Part shown: one piece after another, positions 35,569 to 44,693 of the stretch | Numbering within the stretch: the stretch's first letter is position 1 | Layout of the letters: each line of letters opens with the position of its first letter | DNA from: Ferrimonas lipolytica | Lineage (GTDB): Bacteria; Pseudomonadota; Gammaproteobacteria; Enterobacterales; Shewanellaceae | Length of the DNA stretch: 64,000 nt | NCBI RefSeq assembly: GCF_012295575.1 | Contig: NZ_CP051180.1 | Coordinates: 2,232,001 to 2,296,000, forward strand | Direction: 5' to 3' | Notes under the pieces: generated by a model | Told to the model about the DNA's origin: nothing | The model's input: only the letters and a program-made list of their open reading frames with translations | Database searches by the model: none | Position numbers and translations under genes: made by a program

Positions 35569-37758
35569 CTATTTATCTATCTCGCGCTGGAATCCGTGGC
35601 ATGTTCCGCAAGCATAAGGGTCTGGAAAGGTTTTACTCAAAGAGTAATCACTATTATGGCTACTAAACCACATATCTTCATACAGCTTGGTTTGTTGAGC
35701 GAGCTTTGTATCTCTGTCTGTATACTGTGGGTGAGTACTAGCAGTGCGAAGATTAGACACATTTTCTTCTGCTGGTACGAATTTGGCTAAACTTGCATCA
35801 CCGTGATTCTTCATCAACATGCCCCCATCATCATTGTAGGTGTTGTGGCACCAGAAGCAACGAGCACTTCTATTATGAGCTTCGGGGGCTCCGTTATTAC
35901 CATGACAGGTTGCGCAATAGTATGGCTGAATATTGTCAAACCCATCAGTCGTATTAGTAGGCCAGCTCTGACCTCCATGGCCCAATGAATTTTTTTCATC
36001 GTTGTGGCATTGTGAACAGTCCGCAATTTTCCAGCCAAAGTGAGTTTCGTCCACTATCGGAGCATTGCCTATCTTACTCTCTGTAGTAGCCATTTCAAGT
36101 GGGCGAAGTGTTGCAGTTTCCGTAACAACTTCAATGCCTTCCCCCTCGGGAAATTTATCGAAATCATAAACACCATCCATACCATAACGCTGCAATTCAT
36201 TTTCCGCCAATCGGACTTCAACCACCTTATCTTCATTGAGGATTATGTCATCTATGTAAAACAATTCTTCTGATTGAAGTGCAATAAGTGCCATATACTC
36301 AGGAGGGTATCTTATGATATTTGCCCCAGCAACTTCACCCAAGTTATTACCACCAATACCGAGAAATGATTGAAATTCTCGCTGGCAAATTTCGTCATCA
36401 ATTTCACCTTCATTTTTTTCGGTAGGCGTTCCGTCATGTTTAAAGTCGCATCGTGGCGTAGGAATCATCGCAAAATCTTCGGCGGCAGCTAATTCTCCCT
36501 GGTATGGATTTGCAGCTATCCATCCATCATACGGTCCAGACCAAGGATCGTGCATAAGAGCAAAGTTATTTACGATTGCGCCCGAACTAAGAACCCGCCA
36601 CCAAGTGAATCTAAAATCCAGATCTCTAGCTTCTGCTAACGATAGCCATACATCCATCGACGTGATTACTCCTGGCTGAAAAACATCACTTCTCAAGTTC
36701 CAGGCCTTTACTTCAACATCCATTTCTTTAATTTCTGGCGCATCCGCTCGTAGTAGGAATTCTTGTATTCCCATATCTCGTGAACCAGCGTGCAATATAT
36801 ATGGCACCACATATTTACCATCGTTGTTTGCCAATCGTTCTTGCTCTTGTTTCCAAACCCAGTGGCGTCGATTGGTTAAGACCTCATCGTGAGGAAGAAA
36901 ACGGATTTGCTGCGCTTCCCTTAACCAGAACTGGTCCATTCTTTTATAGTTGTAATCGTGTCTTAACCCGCCGTACATGCGGTTTTCCCCACGGGATTGA
37001 ATAAAGCCAAAGTGCCAGTGCTCACTGTCAAAGTATTCGCCATCTGCATCTGTATCTACGCCCTCCGTACATATGTCATCTAGGTCTTCGTCGATACACT
37101 CACTAAAGTCACCATCGCCATTTCTGTCCCACGATATATGAAATTCATATGTGTCGTATTCTGAATCAGCGGGTTTTATTATGTTCTCAACCCCACCTTC
37201 CCAACGCATGTCGTCTCGAGTACCTACTACGTAGCGCAGCAGATCGAAAACGTTGTAGTGACCGTCAACAAAGATATCTGGACGGGAGGTACCTGCACCT
37301 AACCCGTCGGGATTGGTTGCAAGCCACGCTTTCATTTGCTCCATATCAACATCGTAGATAGGCCCGATTTCTGTATTTGATACCCCCGCATCAGTCGCAT
37401 CCCGAATATTGACGTTGCCATCACCGTTGGCGTCGTAACTTACTTCTTCACCCGCTTCGTTCTCATATAGCAAGTTGTCTGCATATCCTTGCCCAACCAT
37501 AGCGTGTCGTAACATACCTGCTGTAAGCCACGGTTGAACATTGTCTACAACCCGTCCTACAGTAACTTCTACCGTACCTTTTAAAGTTGAATCATAGGAA
37601 CTGAAGTCTATTTCTGGTGTTTCGATGTAACTCCAAGCGGGGTTTTGGTCTGCTGCTGGGGTATTACTTTGTGTTGGGATTTCCGCATCGTCGTTTCCAC
37701 ACGCAGTCAGTCCCAGTAACAGCGGCAGTACAAGTGCCGTGAGTTTTCCACTATTCAT
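35569..37758 (-). CDS. Large lipoprotein with C-terminal tetraheme cytochrome domain (island copy)
   Basis: 729 residues. Signal peptide with lipobox GLTA-C predicts a lipid-anchored envelope protein. Residues about 30-560 form a large domain I do not recognise, containing Ca-loop-like DANGDGNVNIRD and DRNGDGDFSECID. A motif occurs twice (RPDIFVDGHYNVFDLLRYV and RSDVFQPGVITSMDVWL). The C-terminus has four CXXCH sites: CSQCH 581, CATCH 615, CFWCH 634, CGTCH 717. A paralogue lies at 49924-52074 with identical 34- and 19-residue spacing of the first three hemes and the shared KNHGDAS segment. Likely a periplasmic or surface electron carrier or oxidoreductase; substrate unknown. A LuxR-type regulator follows. 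Confidence 0.85.
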   Translation of the reverse strand: MNSGKLTALVLPLLLGLTACGNDDAEIPTQSNTPAADQNPAWSYIETPEIDFSSYDSTLKGTVEVTVGRVVDNVQPWLTAGMLRHAMVGQGYADNLLYENEAGEEVSYDANGDGNVNIRDATDAGVSNTEIGPIYDVDMEQMKAWLATNPDGLGAGTSRPDIFVDGHYNVFDLLRYVVGTRDDMRWEGGVENIIKPADSEYDTYEFHISWDRNGDGDFSECIDEDLDDICTEGVDTDADGEYFDSEHWHFGFIQSRGENRMYGGLRHDYNYKRMDQFWLREAQQIRFLPHDEVLTNRRHWVWKQEQERLANNDGKYVVPYILHAGSRDMGIQEFLLRADAPEIKEMDVEVKAWNLRSDVFQPGVITSMDVWLSLAEARDLDFRFTWWRVLSSGAIVNNFALMHDPWSGPYDGWIAANPYQGELAAAEDFAMIPTPRCDFKHDGTPTEKNEGEIDDEICQREFQSFLGIGGNNLGEVAGANIIRYPPEYMALIALQSEELFYIDDIILNEDKVVEVRLAENELQRYGMDGVYDFDKFPEGEGIEVVTETATLRPLEMATTESKIGNAPIVDETHFGWKIADCSQCHNDEKNSLGHGGQSWPTNTTDGFDNIQPYYCATCHGNNGAPEAHNRSARCFWCHNTYNDDGGMLMKNHGDASLAKFVPAEENVSNLRTASTHPQYTDRDTKLAQQTKLYEDMWFSSHNSDYSLSKTFPDPYACGTCHGFQREIDK

Positions 37759-38099
37759 CTCTTATCCTCGCCAGTCATACTGGCTACTTTTTGTTATTTC
37801 CCTCCTATATTGTGTCGCCCTAATGGATATGAGATACACTGTAATAAATGTAACAATAATAAAGATAGTAGTGATAAATGTGATATTGATCCTGTCGATA
37901 CAAGATCGGTAACACATTAAGCAGTGCCAAGGCAATGGCTTATAAAGGGTATTCTCCCAAACCAATAAAAGACGAAGTTAAGGTCCGCATTTCCAATTAT
38001 CTAGTTAGAGTTATATAGTCGGCTTGTTCAAGAACGGTGATAGTGAATTGTGTAGTGGTCTGATTACTGGAAAGTAATCAGTCGAAAGGATATCGACCC
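37759..38099. other. Upstream region of island cytochrome and small gene
   Basis: AT-rich, divergent control region. It holds a perfect 9-bp inverted repeat at 38060-38081 next to the small gene; nothing else clear. Confidence 0.5.
38060..38081. promoter_or_regulatory. Inverted repeat, possible operator
   Basis: CTGATTACT-GGAA-AGTAATCAG, 19 bases upstream of the GTG at 38100. Confidence 0.4.
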
Positions 38100-38423
38100 G
38101 TGTCAGCAGATGCTCAGAATAATGATACTGAAATTGTGATGGATGAAGAATGGCAAACAAAGGTTGAAAACCTACTTCGAACACAAAACCATCACCCAAA
38201 CTTCTCAGAGTTTTTCTCAAAAATTTCCCATCAATTCGGCTTCAATTCATTGGAAGAATTGATGTGCCACACCGAACATCAAATCTCAGCAGTTGAATTA
38301 GATTTTTCATCGGCCTCTTGCAAGCATGATGACCTCATCGAAAAACTTAAAGCCGCATACTTAGAATTCACAAGATTGAACTCTGTAATAGGTCTGAAAA
38401 AAGTGGCTGTGCAAAACCTTTAA
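38100..38423 (+). CDS. Small acidic/helical protein of the island, unknown
   Basis: 107 residues from a GTG with AAAGGA 9 bases upstream. Two blocks are visible: FFSKISHQFGFNSLEELMCH and a helical C-terminus (DDLIEKLKAAYLEFTRLN). The first resembles the N-terminal motif of the neighbouring restriction enzyme (LSQSYGFSSWYECKSHY), a block often seen on plasmid- and phage-borne proteins. No function can be given. Confidence 0.55.
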   Translation: MSADAQNNDTEIVMDEEWQTKVENLLRTQNHHPNFSEFFSKISHQFGFNSLEELMCHTEHQISAVELDFSSASCKHDDLIEKLKAAYLEFTRLNSVIGLKKVAVQNL

Positions 38424-38443
38424 ATAGCACCAAGGAGTGAGCA

Positions 38444-38521
38444 ATGGCTGTTTACTCTATTGAGCAAGGTACCCGTAACGTAACAGGTACCGGCCCAGTT
38501 AACGGGGTTGATGTCTATTGA
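38444..38521 (+). CDS. 25-codon leader-like reading frame before rep remnant
   Basis: ATG with a strong AAGGAG 6 bases upstream; reads MAVYSIEQGTRNVTGTGPVN then GVDVY and stops. Its end overlaps the ATG (38511) of the replication-endonuclease remnant, suggesting translational coupling. It may be a real small gene or the frameshifted start of the endonuclease. Confidence 0.4.
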   Translation: MAVYSIEQGTRNVTGTGPVNGVDVY

Positions 38522-39559
38522 CGAAAGCGAAGATCCTATACGATGCAGTCAGCTGCCGTTACGGGTTCACCAAGCAATCTACGACGCAACCCTGTTGGTT
38601 CCACCACAGCTTGTCAAAAATGTGGAGCAACACGATCGAGGATTTGTCTCACAACTGTTGCGGGGTTTTCCACTCGACCTACAACTGTTGTTTATAACGA
38701 ACTATCACAAGCAGTCGTCACGGCGAGAGCAAAATACCTGGCTGCGGAAATGTATCCCGCATATTACTAACAAGCTCGACACGCCCCCTCCTAGCCCAGC
38801 AGGTGGTCAAACCCATCTCCGAAAAATATGGGCACAAACTCGTTCTTCATTGCATCGGCAGCAATTACAACCTTATGGTTTTCGAATTGGTGAACCACAG
38901 CACTGCGGCTCACCACACTGGCACATGCTGCTGTTCGTCACTACGCTCTAAAAGTCGATGACAACAAAGTAGAGGCAGCTGAGCTGCTGTAGTGCTTATC
39001 GATAAGAAAAAAGGAACGGGCTGCAGGATACATCGCTAAATCCATATCTAAAGGGATCGACGGTTCGGATCTAGATTGTAGTGTCTACGGGGAAGAACCT
39101 ATCAAAGCCGCAGATCGCGTTCGAGCTTGGGCTTCCTGCTGGGGCATTCGTCAATTCCAACAGATTGGCGGTGAGTCTGTAGCGGTTTGGCGTGAGCTGC
39201 GCCGTTTGAAAGCTCACATGGTAGCCAAAGGTTCGCAACTGGCACAGACATGGCATGCTGCAGACAGCGGCGAATGGTGCCAATACCTAACGGCGGTTCG
39301 TGGCGAGAGTCACCCAACTACTAACTTAGCTAAGGACAGTCAGATACCTTTAGTTGGCCGCTTAACGATAGCGCCACACTACCAAGCCGTGTTTGACACC
39401 AATACTGGTGAGGTCAAGACCTGCCGCTACGACGGCAGCTTTCGATATGCTCTGAAGGGGCTGAACTGCGAGGGGCTAATACTGATAACCCGCCTCCACG
39501 AATGGCGACAGGCTAAAGCTGTTGATCTTGGCTCTGCTAACTTGGAGTTCTGTGAATAA
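38511..39559 (+). pseudogene. Phage replication endonuclease (P2 GpA-like, HUH), broken
   Basis: Two blocks in different frames. Block 1 (38511-38951) reads EDPIRCSQLPLRVHQAIYDA, then LRKIWAQTRSSLHRQQLQPY and GFRIGEPQHCGSPHWHMLLF; PHWHMLLF is the two-histidine HUH motif of rolling-circle initiators of the GpA family. Block 2 (about 39012-39559) reads [16 protein letters not shown], then [20 protein letters not shown] and [12 protein letters not shown], the conserved downstream part carrying the Tyr-type region ([10 protein letters not shown]). Sequence between the blocks and much of the family N-terminal domain are missing. The gene is dead but shows the element descends from a P2/P4-like phage or satellite. 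Confidence 0.8.
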
Positions 39560-39603
39560 GTGTACTGAAATTTATAAATGACAACATCCATTAGCAGGAT
39601 AGC

Positions 39604-41022
39604 TTAAACCTCAGTTTTCAGACAGTGATGTATTGGCTCTGGGAACAACAATGACAAATCCCGTTTGTTAATTTTAAACAAAGGGCCTTTTTCACTAACT
39701 TTATCGGTTTTACCTGAGCGCTTGATAAGGTGATCCATCGTGATCTTACCATCGATAATTAATGGAATTAGTTGAGTCAAGATAGGTGCTTTTGTATGGA
39801 CTAGCGAGCGTAGATGAAAATACTCAACTCCCTCTTCAAACCAGCTGTCAGCTTCAATCCAAAATGTCTCCGAGTGCTTTTCAAGCAATCGCTCCTCAAG
39901 CAACTTGCTAGGCCATGTCGCAACAGACTCGCCACTATTGTGAACTTCTTCAAGCCAATCGCAATCGTAATCATATTTGAAGTACAAACCCTGAGAGTTA
40001 GGCTTGGTTGCACTAACAGTACAATAGAGTTTGAAATCACCATTATCGCGGGTGTATCCATATCGTTCTAAAATTTCAGCGCTTCTCTTACATGTGCTTT
40101 TTCGCCAGTCAGCAACTTGGGCGAACAGAGTGGTTCTAGTTCTATTGCCTCGGCCAGACTTTAACTCAATACCTTTGTAATCTGGTTTTTTGCTCGAATT
40201 AGCCTCAATTCCTAAAAGTGACTCCAGCGTGTATCCAATTGCGGTATCACCTTTACGCTCTGCCTTGAACGGAGTCACTGCCAATTTTTTAAGTGCAGCC
40301 AAAAGCTCTTCAGCGACTCGGTTGTTTATAGATGTCCACGTTCGAAGGTGTTTGCCGACATGACTATGGTCAGATTTAAATTCACCCTCTAGGAAAGACT
40401 GGCTAAGGTTTAGAAGATAAGCGCAATCATCAATCACAATGATCGCGATAATATCCCCCGCCAGAGCAAACCCACCTAATTTTCTGAACCACATTCTTGG
40501 ATCCCCTTTTTTGGTTTTGGGGCGATACAAGCTAAGCTTAGAACTAATGCAGTTTTCCACACCTAACAACTGAGCTGATTTAATAACTTTGTGTTCTGAC
40601 CCCTGTTGCTGCTCAGAGTAATCATGAAACCCTTCGAGTCGAAAGTGAGATCGAACAGGGAAAGTTGCATCCAATATAGACTTTTTCAACCCTGTCACAG
40701 TCGGCTCAAATACTGAGTACTCAATAGCTAATTTGGTTAAGAAACGTTTATTGGCTTCGACGTGCTCATCATATTCTTGAGCTTCAGGCACAGCTATCGC
40801 AGCCTCATCTATAGGCACATATTTATGTGAGACTTCAGCAATCTGCCATGTTGATGAATCCTGCCTGTCATAATGTGACTTACATTCATACCAACTTGAA
40901 AAACCGTACGATTGGCTTAACTGCTCGTATGCTTGATGAAGTTCTATTCCTAGTATGTTTTTCAAAGATTTTGCTCGCTGTTTAAAGCGTTTCAATGAGG
41001 GCAGACTCTTATTTTTATTCAT
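39604..41022 (-). CDS. MvaI/BcnI-family type II restriction endonuclease
   Basis: 472 residues. The central motif GYTLESLLGIEANSSKKPDY with KGIELKSGRG gives a PD-(D/E)XK site at Asp281, Glu286 and Lys288, as in MvaI/BcnI enzymes, followed by RTRTTLFAQVADW. These enzymes cut CCWGG/CCSGG-type sites as monomers; the specificity here is not shown. An N-terminal extension (residues 1-60, KRFKQRAKSLKNILGIELHQ then AYEQLSQSYGFSSWYECKSH) is extra to the short classical enzymes and is a block shared with accessory proteins of plasmids and phages. Divergent from the methyltransferase, as expected of a restriction-modification pair. Confidence 0.83.
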   Translation of the reverse strand: MNKNKSLPSLKRFKQRAKSLKNILGIELHQAYEQLSQSYGFSSWYECKSHYDRQDSSTWQIAEVSHKYVPIDEAAIAVPEAQEYDEHVEANKRFLTKLAIEYSVFEPTVTGLKKSILDATFPVRSHFRLEGFHDYSEQQQGSEHKVIKSAQLLGVENCISSKLSLYRPKTKKGDPRMWFRKLGGFALAGDIIAIIVIDDCAYLLNLSQSFLEGEFKSDHSHVGKHLRTWTSINNRVAEELLAALKKLAVTPFKAERKGDTAIGYTLESLLGIEANSSKKPDYKGIELKSGRGNRTRTTLFAQVADWRKSTCKRSAEILERYGYTRDNGDFKLYCTVSATKPNSQGLYFKYDYDCDWLEEVHNSGESVATWPSKLLEERLLEKHSETFWIEADSWFEEGVEYFHLRSLVHTKAPILTQLIPLIIDGKITMDHLIKRSGKTDKVSEKGPLFKINKRDLSLLFPEPIHHCLKTEV

Positions 41023-41404
41023 GCCTAACAGACCATATTGATAGATACAAAAAAGACCATCTGGTGTAACTACTAAGTAGCTGCCGACTTAAGGTAGCCA
41101 CGCAATGTTGACCCATAAGGGTGCAAAATCGAGCGCATGCTCAAATATCAACCACCAGCAAATAAATAGATACCACCGAAGACGAAGGCGTGTAAGAAGC
41201 AAGCACTCACTGCAAACCTCCTGATAAACAGGAATATCTACAGAGAGGACCTGATGGGGTCTTTTCGAGGACTGAGGGCTACTCTCATTAGCCTCCACGG
41301 ACAGTAATTACTCGAAACGAAGCTGTCAAACCAGAATCACCTGGACTTCTGGCTCATGCTTCATTAAACTGACGTATCATAAACTGAGGAAAAAGGATCC
41401 TGAC
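41023..41404. other. Divergent control region of the restriction-modification pair
   Basis: 382 bases between the two starts. No controller (C) protein gene and no convincing small gene; the one open frame on the minus strand (41089-41298) has no ribosome site. Confidence 0.5.
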
Positions 41405-43003
41405 TTGAATCATATTGAGCTATTCGCTGGTTGCGGCGGACTATCGCTAGGTCTAGAAGAAGCTGGTTTTGAATTATTACTAGCCAACGAGCTTTCCCCT
41501 ATGGCCGCTGAATCTTTTGCTTTCAACATCTTAAATGAAAACCTTGGCACAGACGCTTGTGAAGGTCTGCCCCGATTAGCCGAAGAATCTACCTCGAATC
41601 GCAATAAGATGGCCTTATGGCTCAACAGTCAGCATAAAAAGCTCAAACCTCGACTTCGGGAAAATCCCTTTGAGTATCCTGCATTCGATGATCCTGCTGG
41701 ATATAGTGACATGCCAAAAGACTGGTCAGCCCTCAAAGGGAAGTTGATTATAGGCAGTATCACTGAGCTCAATCGCTTGATTGATGCTACTCCGAAACTC
41801 TCAGAGTTATTGAATACGGGGTTTAATGCCCCTAATCATCTAGACCTAGTTTCTGGAGGTCCCCCTTGCCAAAGTTTCAGCATGGCCGGTAAGCGAGAGA
41901 AGGATTCTGATAAGAATACGCTTCCTTGGCAGTTTGCGGATTTTGTAAAGCACACCCAACCGAAGGTTGCTTTGCTCGAAAACGTCACAGGGATTTTACG
42001 CCCATTCAAAGATGATGAGGGTAATCAATTTCACGCCTGGTATGAGGTCGCGAAGGTATTTGGCCTGATTGGCTATGTGCCCCTGTGTTTGCATATTAAT
42101 GCTAGACACGCAGGAGTGGCTCAAAACCGTCCGCGCTTCATTATGCTTGCCATCAGACAGAACTATGTCAATACGGCTATATCTGAGCTCGATGCCGAGT
42201 CCAAGGCGCTGTTTTCTGAGTCATTAATGTTTTACGAAACAGTCCAGAAGCAAAGAGCACAACTACCATTTGGTCATCTGACGGTCTTAGATTCATCAAA
42301 GCACAAATCAGCATTTCAAACCGAGTTACTAGCTCCTCTCGTGAGCTCTGATGAACACTCAGTAATGGACGCTATCAACGATCTCAAACAGAACAATCCA
42401 AGTAAGCAATCTAACTTTGTGGGATCGTTGAACCAAAAATTTAATTTTTTGCCAAACAGAAACGAACTTCACAACCACGAATTTCGCTCTAATGGGGAGA
42501 TAGTAAAACGTAGATTTAGATTATACCAAGTCCTTCAAGACATCGATGACAGAGCCGTAACTCAAGCAGTTTTTGAGGTTTTACGAGGCAATAGTGATGA
42601 GTTAACTAATATTTCGTGGAGTCGTCTTAAAGACTTTGAATATCGTATCGAAGCAGAAGCATTGAAGAAATTCCATACCAAGAAAGAAATGGAAGATTAT
42701 TTAATGGCTCACCCCACAAAGAAACAAACTCAAAAGGCTCTAGTTGCAAGTAAACCTGCACCAGCGGCCCTCTCAATTCCTGACGACGCTTGCCACTATG
42801 ACAAGGATGAACTGCGCGTCCTTACCGTTAGAGAGATGGCACGGATTCAGTCTTTCCCAGATAACTTTGTATTCCGGTCAAAAGTCACGACAGGCGGCCA
42901 AATGAGAAAATTTGAAGTGCCACAATACACTCAGGTAGGAAATGCTGTCCCTCCGTTGCTAGGACTAGCCTTGGGTCAAGTAGTTAAACAACTCATTAAA
43001 TAG
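41405..43003 (+). CDS. DNA (cytosine-5-)methyltransferase
   Basis: 532 residues from a TTG with AAAGGA 7 bases upstream. C5-methyltransferase motifs in order: I IELFAGCGGLSLGLEEAGF (4-22), IV GGPPCQSFSMAGKR with catalytic Cys155, VI LLENVTGIL (Glu192), VIII HAGVAQNRPRFIM, IX/X RMARIQSFPDNF and YTQVGNAVPPLLG. A stretch of about 110 residues between motifs I and IV is longer than usual. It should protect the sites cut by the neighbouring enzyme. Confidence 0.93.
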   Translation: MNHIELFAGCGGLSLGLEEAGFELLLANELSPMAAESFAFNILNENLGTDACEGLPRLAEESTSNRNKMALWLNSQHKKLKPRLRENPFEYPAFDDPAGYSDMPKDWSALKGKLIIGSITELNRLIDATPKLSELLNTGFNAPNHLDLVSGGPPCQSFSMAGKREKDSDKNTLPWQFADFVKHTQPKVALLENVTGILRPFKDDEGNQFHAWYEVAKVFGLIGYVPLCLHINARHAGVAQNRPRFIMLAIRQNYVNTAISELDAESKALFSESLMFYETVQKQRAQLPFGHLTVLDSSKHKSAFQTELLAPLVSSDEHSVMDAINDLKQNNPSKQSNFVGSLNQKFNFLPNRNELHNHEFRSNGEIVKRRFRLYQVLQDIDDRAVTQAVFEVLRGNSDELTNISWSRLKDFEYRIEAEALKKFHTKKEMEDYLMAHPTKKQTQKALVASKPAPAALSIPDDACHYDKDELRVLTVREMARIQSFPDNFVFRSKVTTGGQMRKFEVPQYTQVGNAVPPLLGLALGQVVKQLIK

Positions 43004-43014
43004 CCGCTCGTCGA

Positions 43015-43040
43015 TGTGGCTGTATTTCAACGGCCACATA
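43015..43040 (+). terminator. Hairpin after the methyltransferase
   Basis: ATGTGGC / GCCACAT stem directly past the stop; no strong T-run, so low confidence. Confidence 0.4.
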
Positions 43041-43201
43041 GAAATTCAGACACGAAATACGTATCGGTTACTAACCTGCTACGCCTTACCGTATATGTTG
43101 ACCCCTCACGGACTTGACCCGTGGACCGAGCGAAGTTATGCACCAACGCCCCCTTCGCTCAACTGCTTACCAAGCTCTGCCATCAGCGCAATCTTCTGCT
43201 C

Positions 43202-44470
43202 TCACGTTAGCGAATCCAGCCCCTGAGCAGGTACAACATCAGCTTGTGCCTGCTTCTGCCCATCAACAATAGCGCCTGTCACCGAATCTAGTTCCGCTCG
43301 TACCTGCTCAAGCTGCAAATGAGCATAAGTGCTAGCTGTAATACTTATATCGCTGTGGCCAAGCAATTTGCTAGCCGCTTGTAAGCTGCCACCGCGCATG
43401 ACGTTCCAACTAGCGATGGTTCGCCGCAGATCGTGGATGGTAACGTTCTTACTGCGATCTGAGCTATAAAGCCCAGCACGATTAGATATACGATTCCAAA
43501 ATCCACTAGCCCCTGATTTATCTACCACATGGCCACTTTGCGTTTGCTGGGATGGAAAGACAAAGGTTTGCCCTGCTTCGGCCTGTTCACTGCGACGCTT
43601 TAAGATTTCCATAGCCTTATCAACTAACGGGACAGCATGAGGTCGCTTGGCTTTCATCTTGGTGGTTGGTATCAACCAAACAGCGTTAGCGTGGTCAACT
43701 TCCTGCCATTCCATACTAAATACACAACTTTTGCGTTGCCCAGTGAGCAGCAACATCATCACCACATCTTGATAGATCGCAGGCTCTTGCTCTAGTGAAG
43801 CCATTAGCGCCTGCATTTCATCTTGATTAAGGATTCGTTCACGCTTAATCGAGGCGACCTTTTTCACTTTCGCAAACGGATTCGCTTCACTTTCAGCAAA
43901 CATCGACTTCAAAATAGTCAAACACTTATTGTGAACGGAGGGAGTTCGCTCGATAAGAATCAGCTTAAGTAAATTATGCGCATAGGCTCTGTCTATATCA
44001 TTCGCTTGTAGGCGACCAACACGATGCTTTAGGTGAGTGTTCCAATTACTCTTAGAGTCTTTGAGCGACTTCTCTCGCCGTTCGCCGCTCTTAATCTTAA
44101 GTTCAAATTCGGCAACGTAGATATCGAACAGTTGCTGCATTGACAACGACAGCACCTTTGGGCGTTCAGCTTCAGCGAGCTGATGCCGCTTTACTTCATT
44201 AGGGTCAACCCCATCCATCACCTGTAATGCGAGCTGCTTGGCCTTCTTACGAGCGTTTTCAACGGAAAGTTGCGGAAACTGCCCTATCGTAACGTGCAGA
44301 TCTTTGCCATTTTGGCACCGTCGGTAGCGGTAATATTTTGATCCAGAAGGCATTACTTCAAGCACCAAGCCTGTAACCGACTCTCGATGCCCTTCATCTT
44401 TGATGCGAAAACGAGCCTTTCGCGGCAAGATCTGCTCCAAACTGCGCTTGGAGAAGGCGATTTCTGACAT
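43202..44470 (-). CDS. int: Tyrosine-recombinase integrase of the island
   Basis: 422 residues from the ATG at 44470 (GGAGG 10 bases upstream). N-terminal DUF4102-type arm-binding domain (KDEGHRESVTGLVLEVMPSG, then YRRCQNGKDLHVTIGQFP). The catalytic domain has LTGQRKSCVFSMEW (first Arg), HDLRRTIAS (His and second Arg), LLGHSDISIT and the Tyr in STYAHL. Family members integrate into tRNA genes; here it abuts attR. The stop TGA after GLDSLT is followed in frame by 21 more coding-like codons (EQKIALMAELGKQLSEGGVG) before TAA, so the tail may have been cut by mutation. Confidence 0.93.
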   Translation of the reverse strand: MSEIAFSKRSLEQILPRKARFRIKDEGHRESVTGLVLEVMPSGSKYYRYRRCQNGKDLHVTIGQFPQLSVENARKKAKQLALQVMDGVDPNEVKRHQLAEAERPKVLSLSMQQLFDIYVAEFELKIKSGERREKSLKDSKSNWNTHLKHRVGRLQANDIDRAYAHNLLKLILIERTPSVHNKCLTILKSMFAESEANPFAKVKKVASIKRERILNQDEMQALMASLEQEPAIYQDVVMMLLLTGQRKSCVFSMEWQEVDHANAVWLIPTTKMKAKRPHAVPLVDKAMEILKRRSEQAEAGQTFVFPSQQTQSGHVVDKSGASGFWNRISNRAGLYSSDRSKNVTIHDLRRTIASWNVMRGGSLQAASKLLGHSDISITASTYAHLQLEQVRAELDSVTGAIVDGQKQAQADVVPAQGLDSLT

Positions 44471-44643
44471 ATTTAGATGGCCTCCCTCTATTTCGGCACC
44501 GTATTTGTGCCGACTATGTGCCGACCTCGGCACACATCGAGGTTAAATTTAGACCATTCCCGTTAACGTCGCAATCAATTAACTATCTGTTATATAAACA
44601 GTAATTAGGTTGTGTTAATTACCGTTAATGTCAAAAAATGACT

Positions 44644-44658
44644 CCTATGGGGAGGCCA
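44644..44658 (+). repeat. att repeat, right
   Basis: CCTATGGGGAGGCCA, identical to the tRNA-Arg 3' end at 34228-34242; right end of the island. Confidence 0.9.
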
Positions 44659-44693
44659 ATTCTGCATATTCCCGTCAACAACTACCATTGTCG

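Larger units (their letters stand above)
34228..44658. mobile_element. 10.4-kb integrative element in tRNA-Arg(CCT)
   Basis: Bounded by the 15-bp CCTATGGGGAGGCCA at 34228-34242 (tRNA 3' end, attL side) and 44644-44658 (attR side). A tyrosine integrase reads away from the attR end. Cargo from left to right: LuxR-type regulator, tetraheme lipoprotein, small gene, phage replication endonuclease remnant, MvaI/BcnI-like restriction enzyme, C5 methyltransferase, integrase. Several genes are visibly richer in A+T than the flagellar region. There is no conjugation or capsid gene, so it is a small satellite-like or decayed element. Confidence 0.9.

Noticed and set aside
38800-38945. Second reading of the rep remnant in the neighbouring frame (QQVVKPISEKYGHKLVLHCI)
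   Set aside because: The other frame holds the HUH motif and family pattern; this one is a shadow.
41089-41298. Possible controller protein between restriction enzyme and methyltransferase
   Set aside because: No helix-turn-helix and no ribosome site; Cys/Leu/Trp-rich composition looks non-coding.
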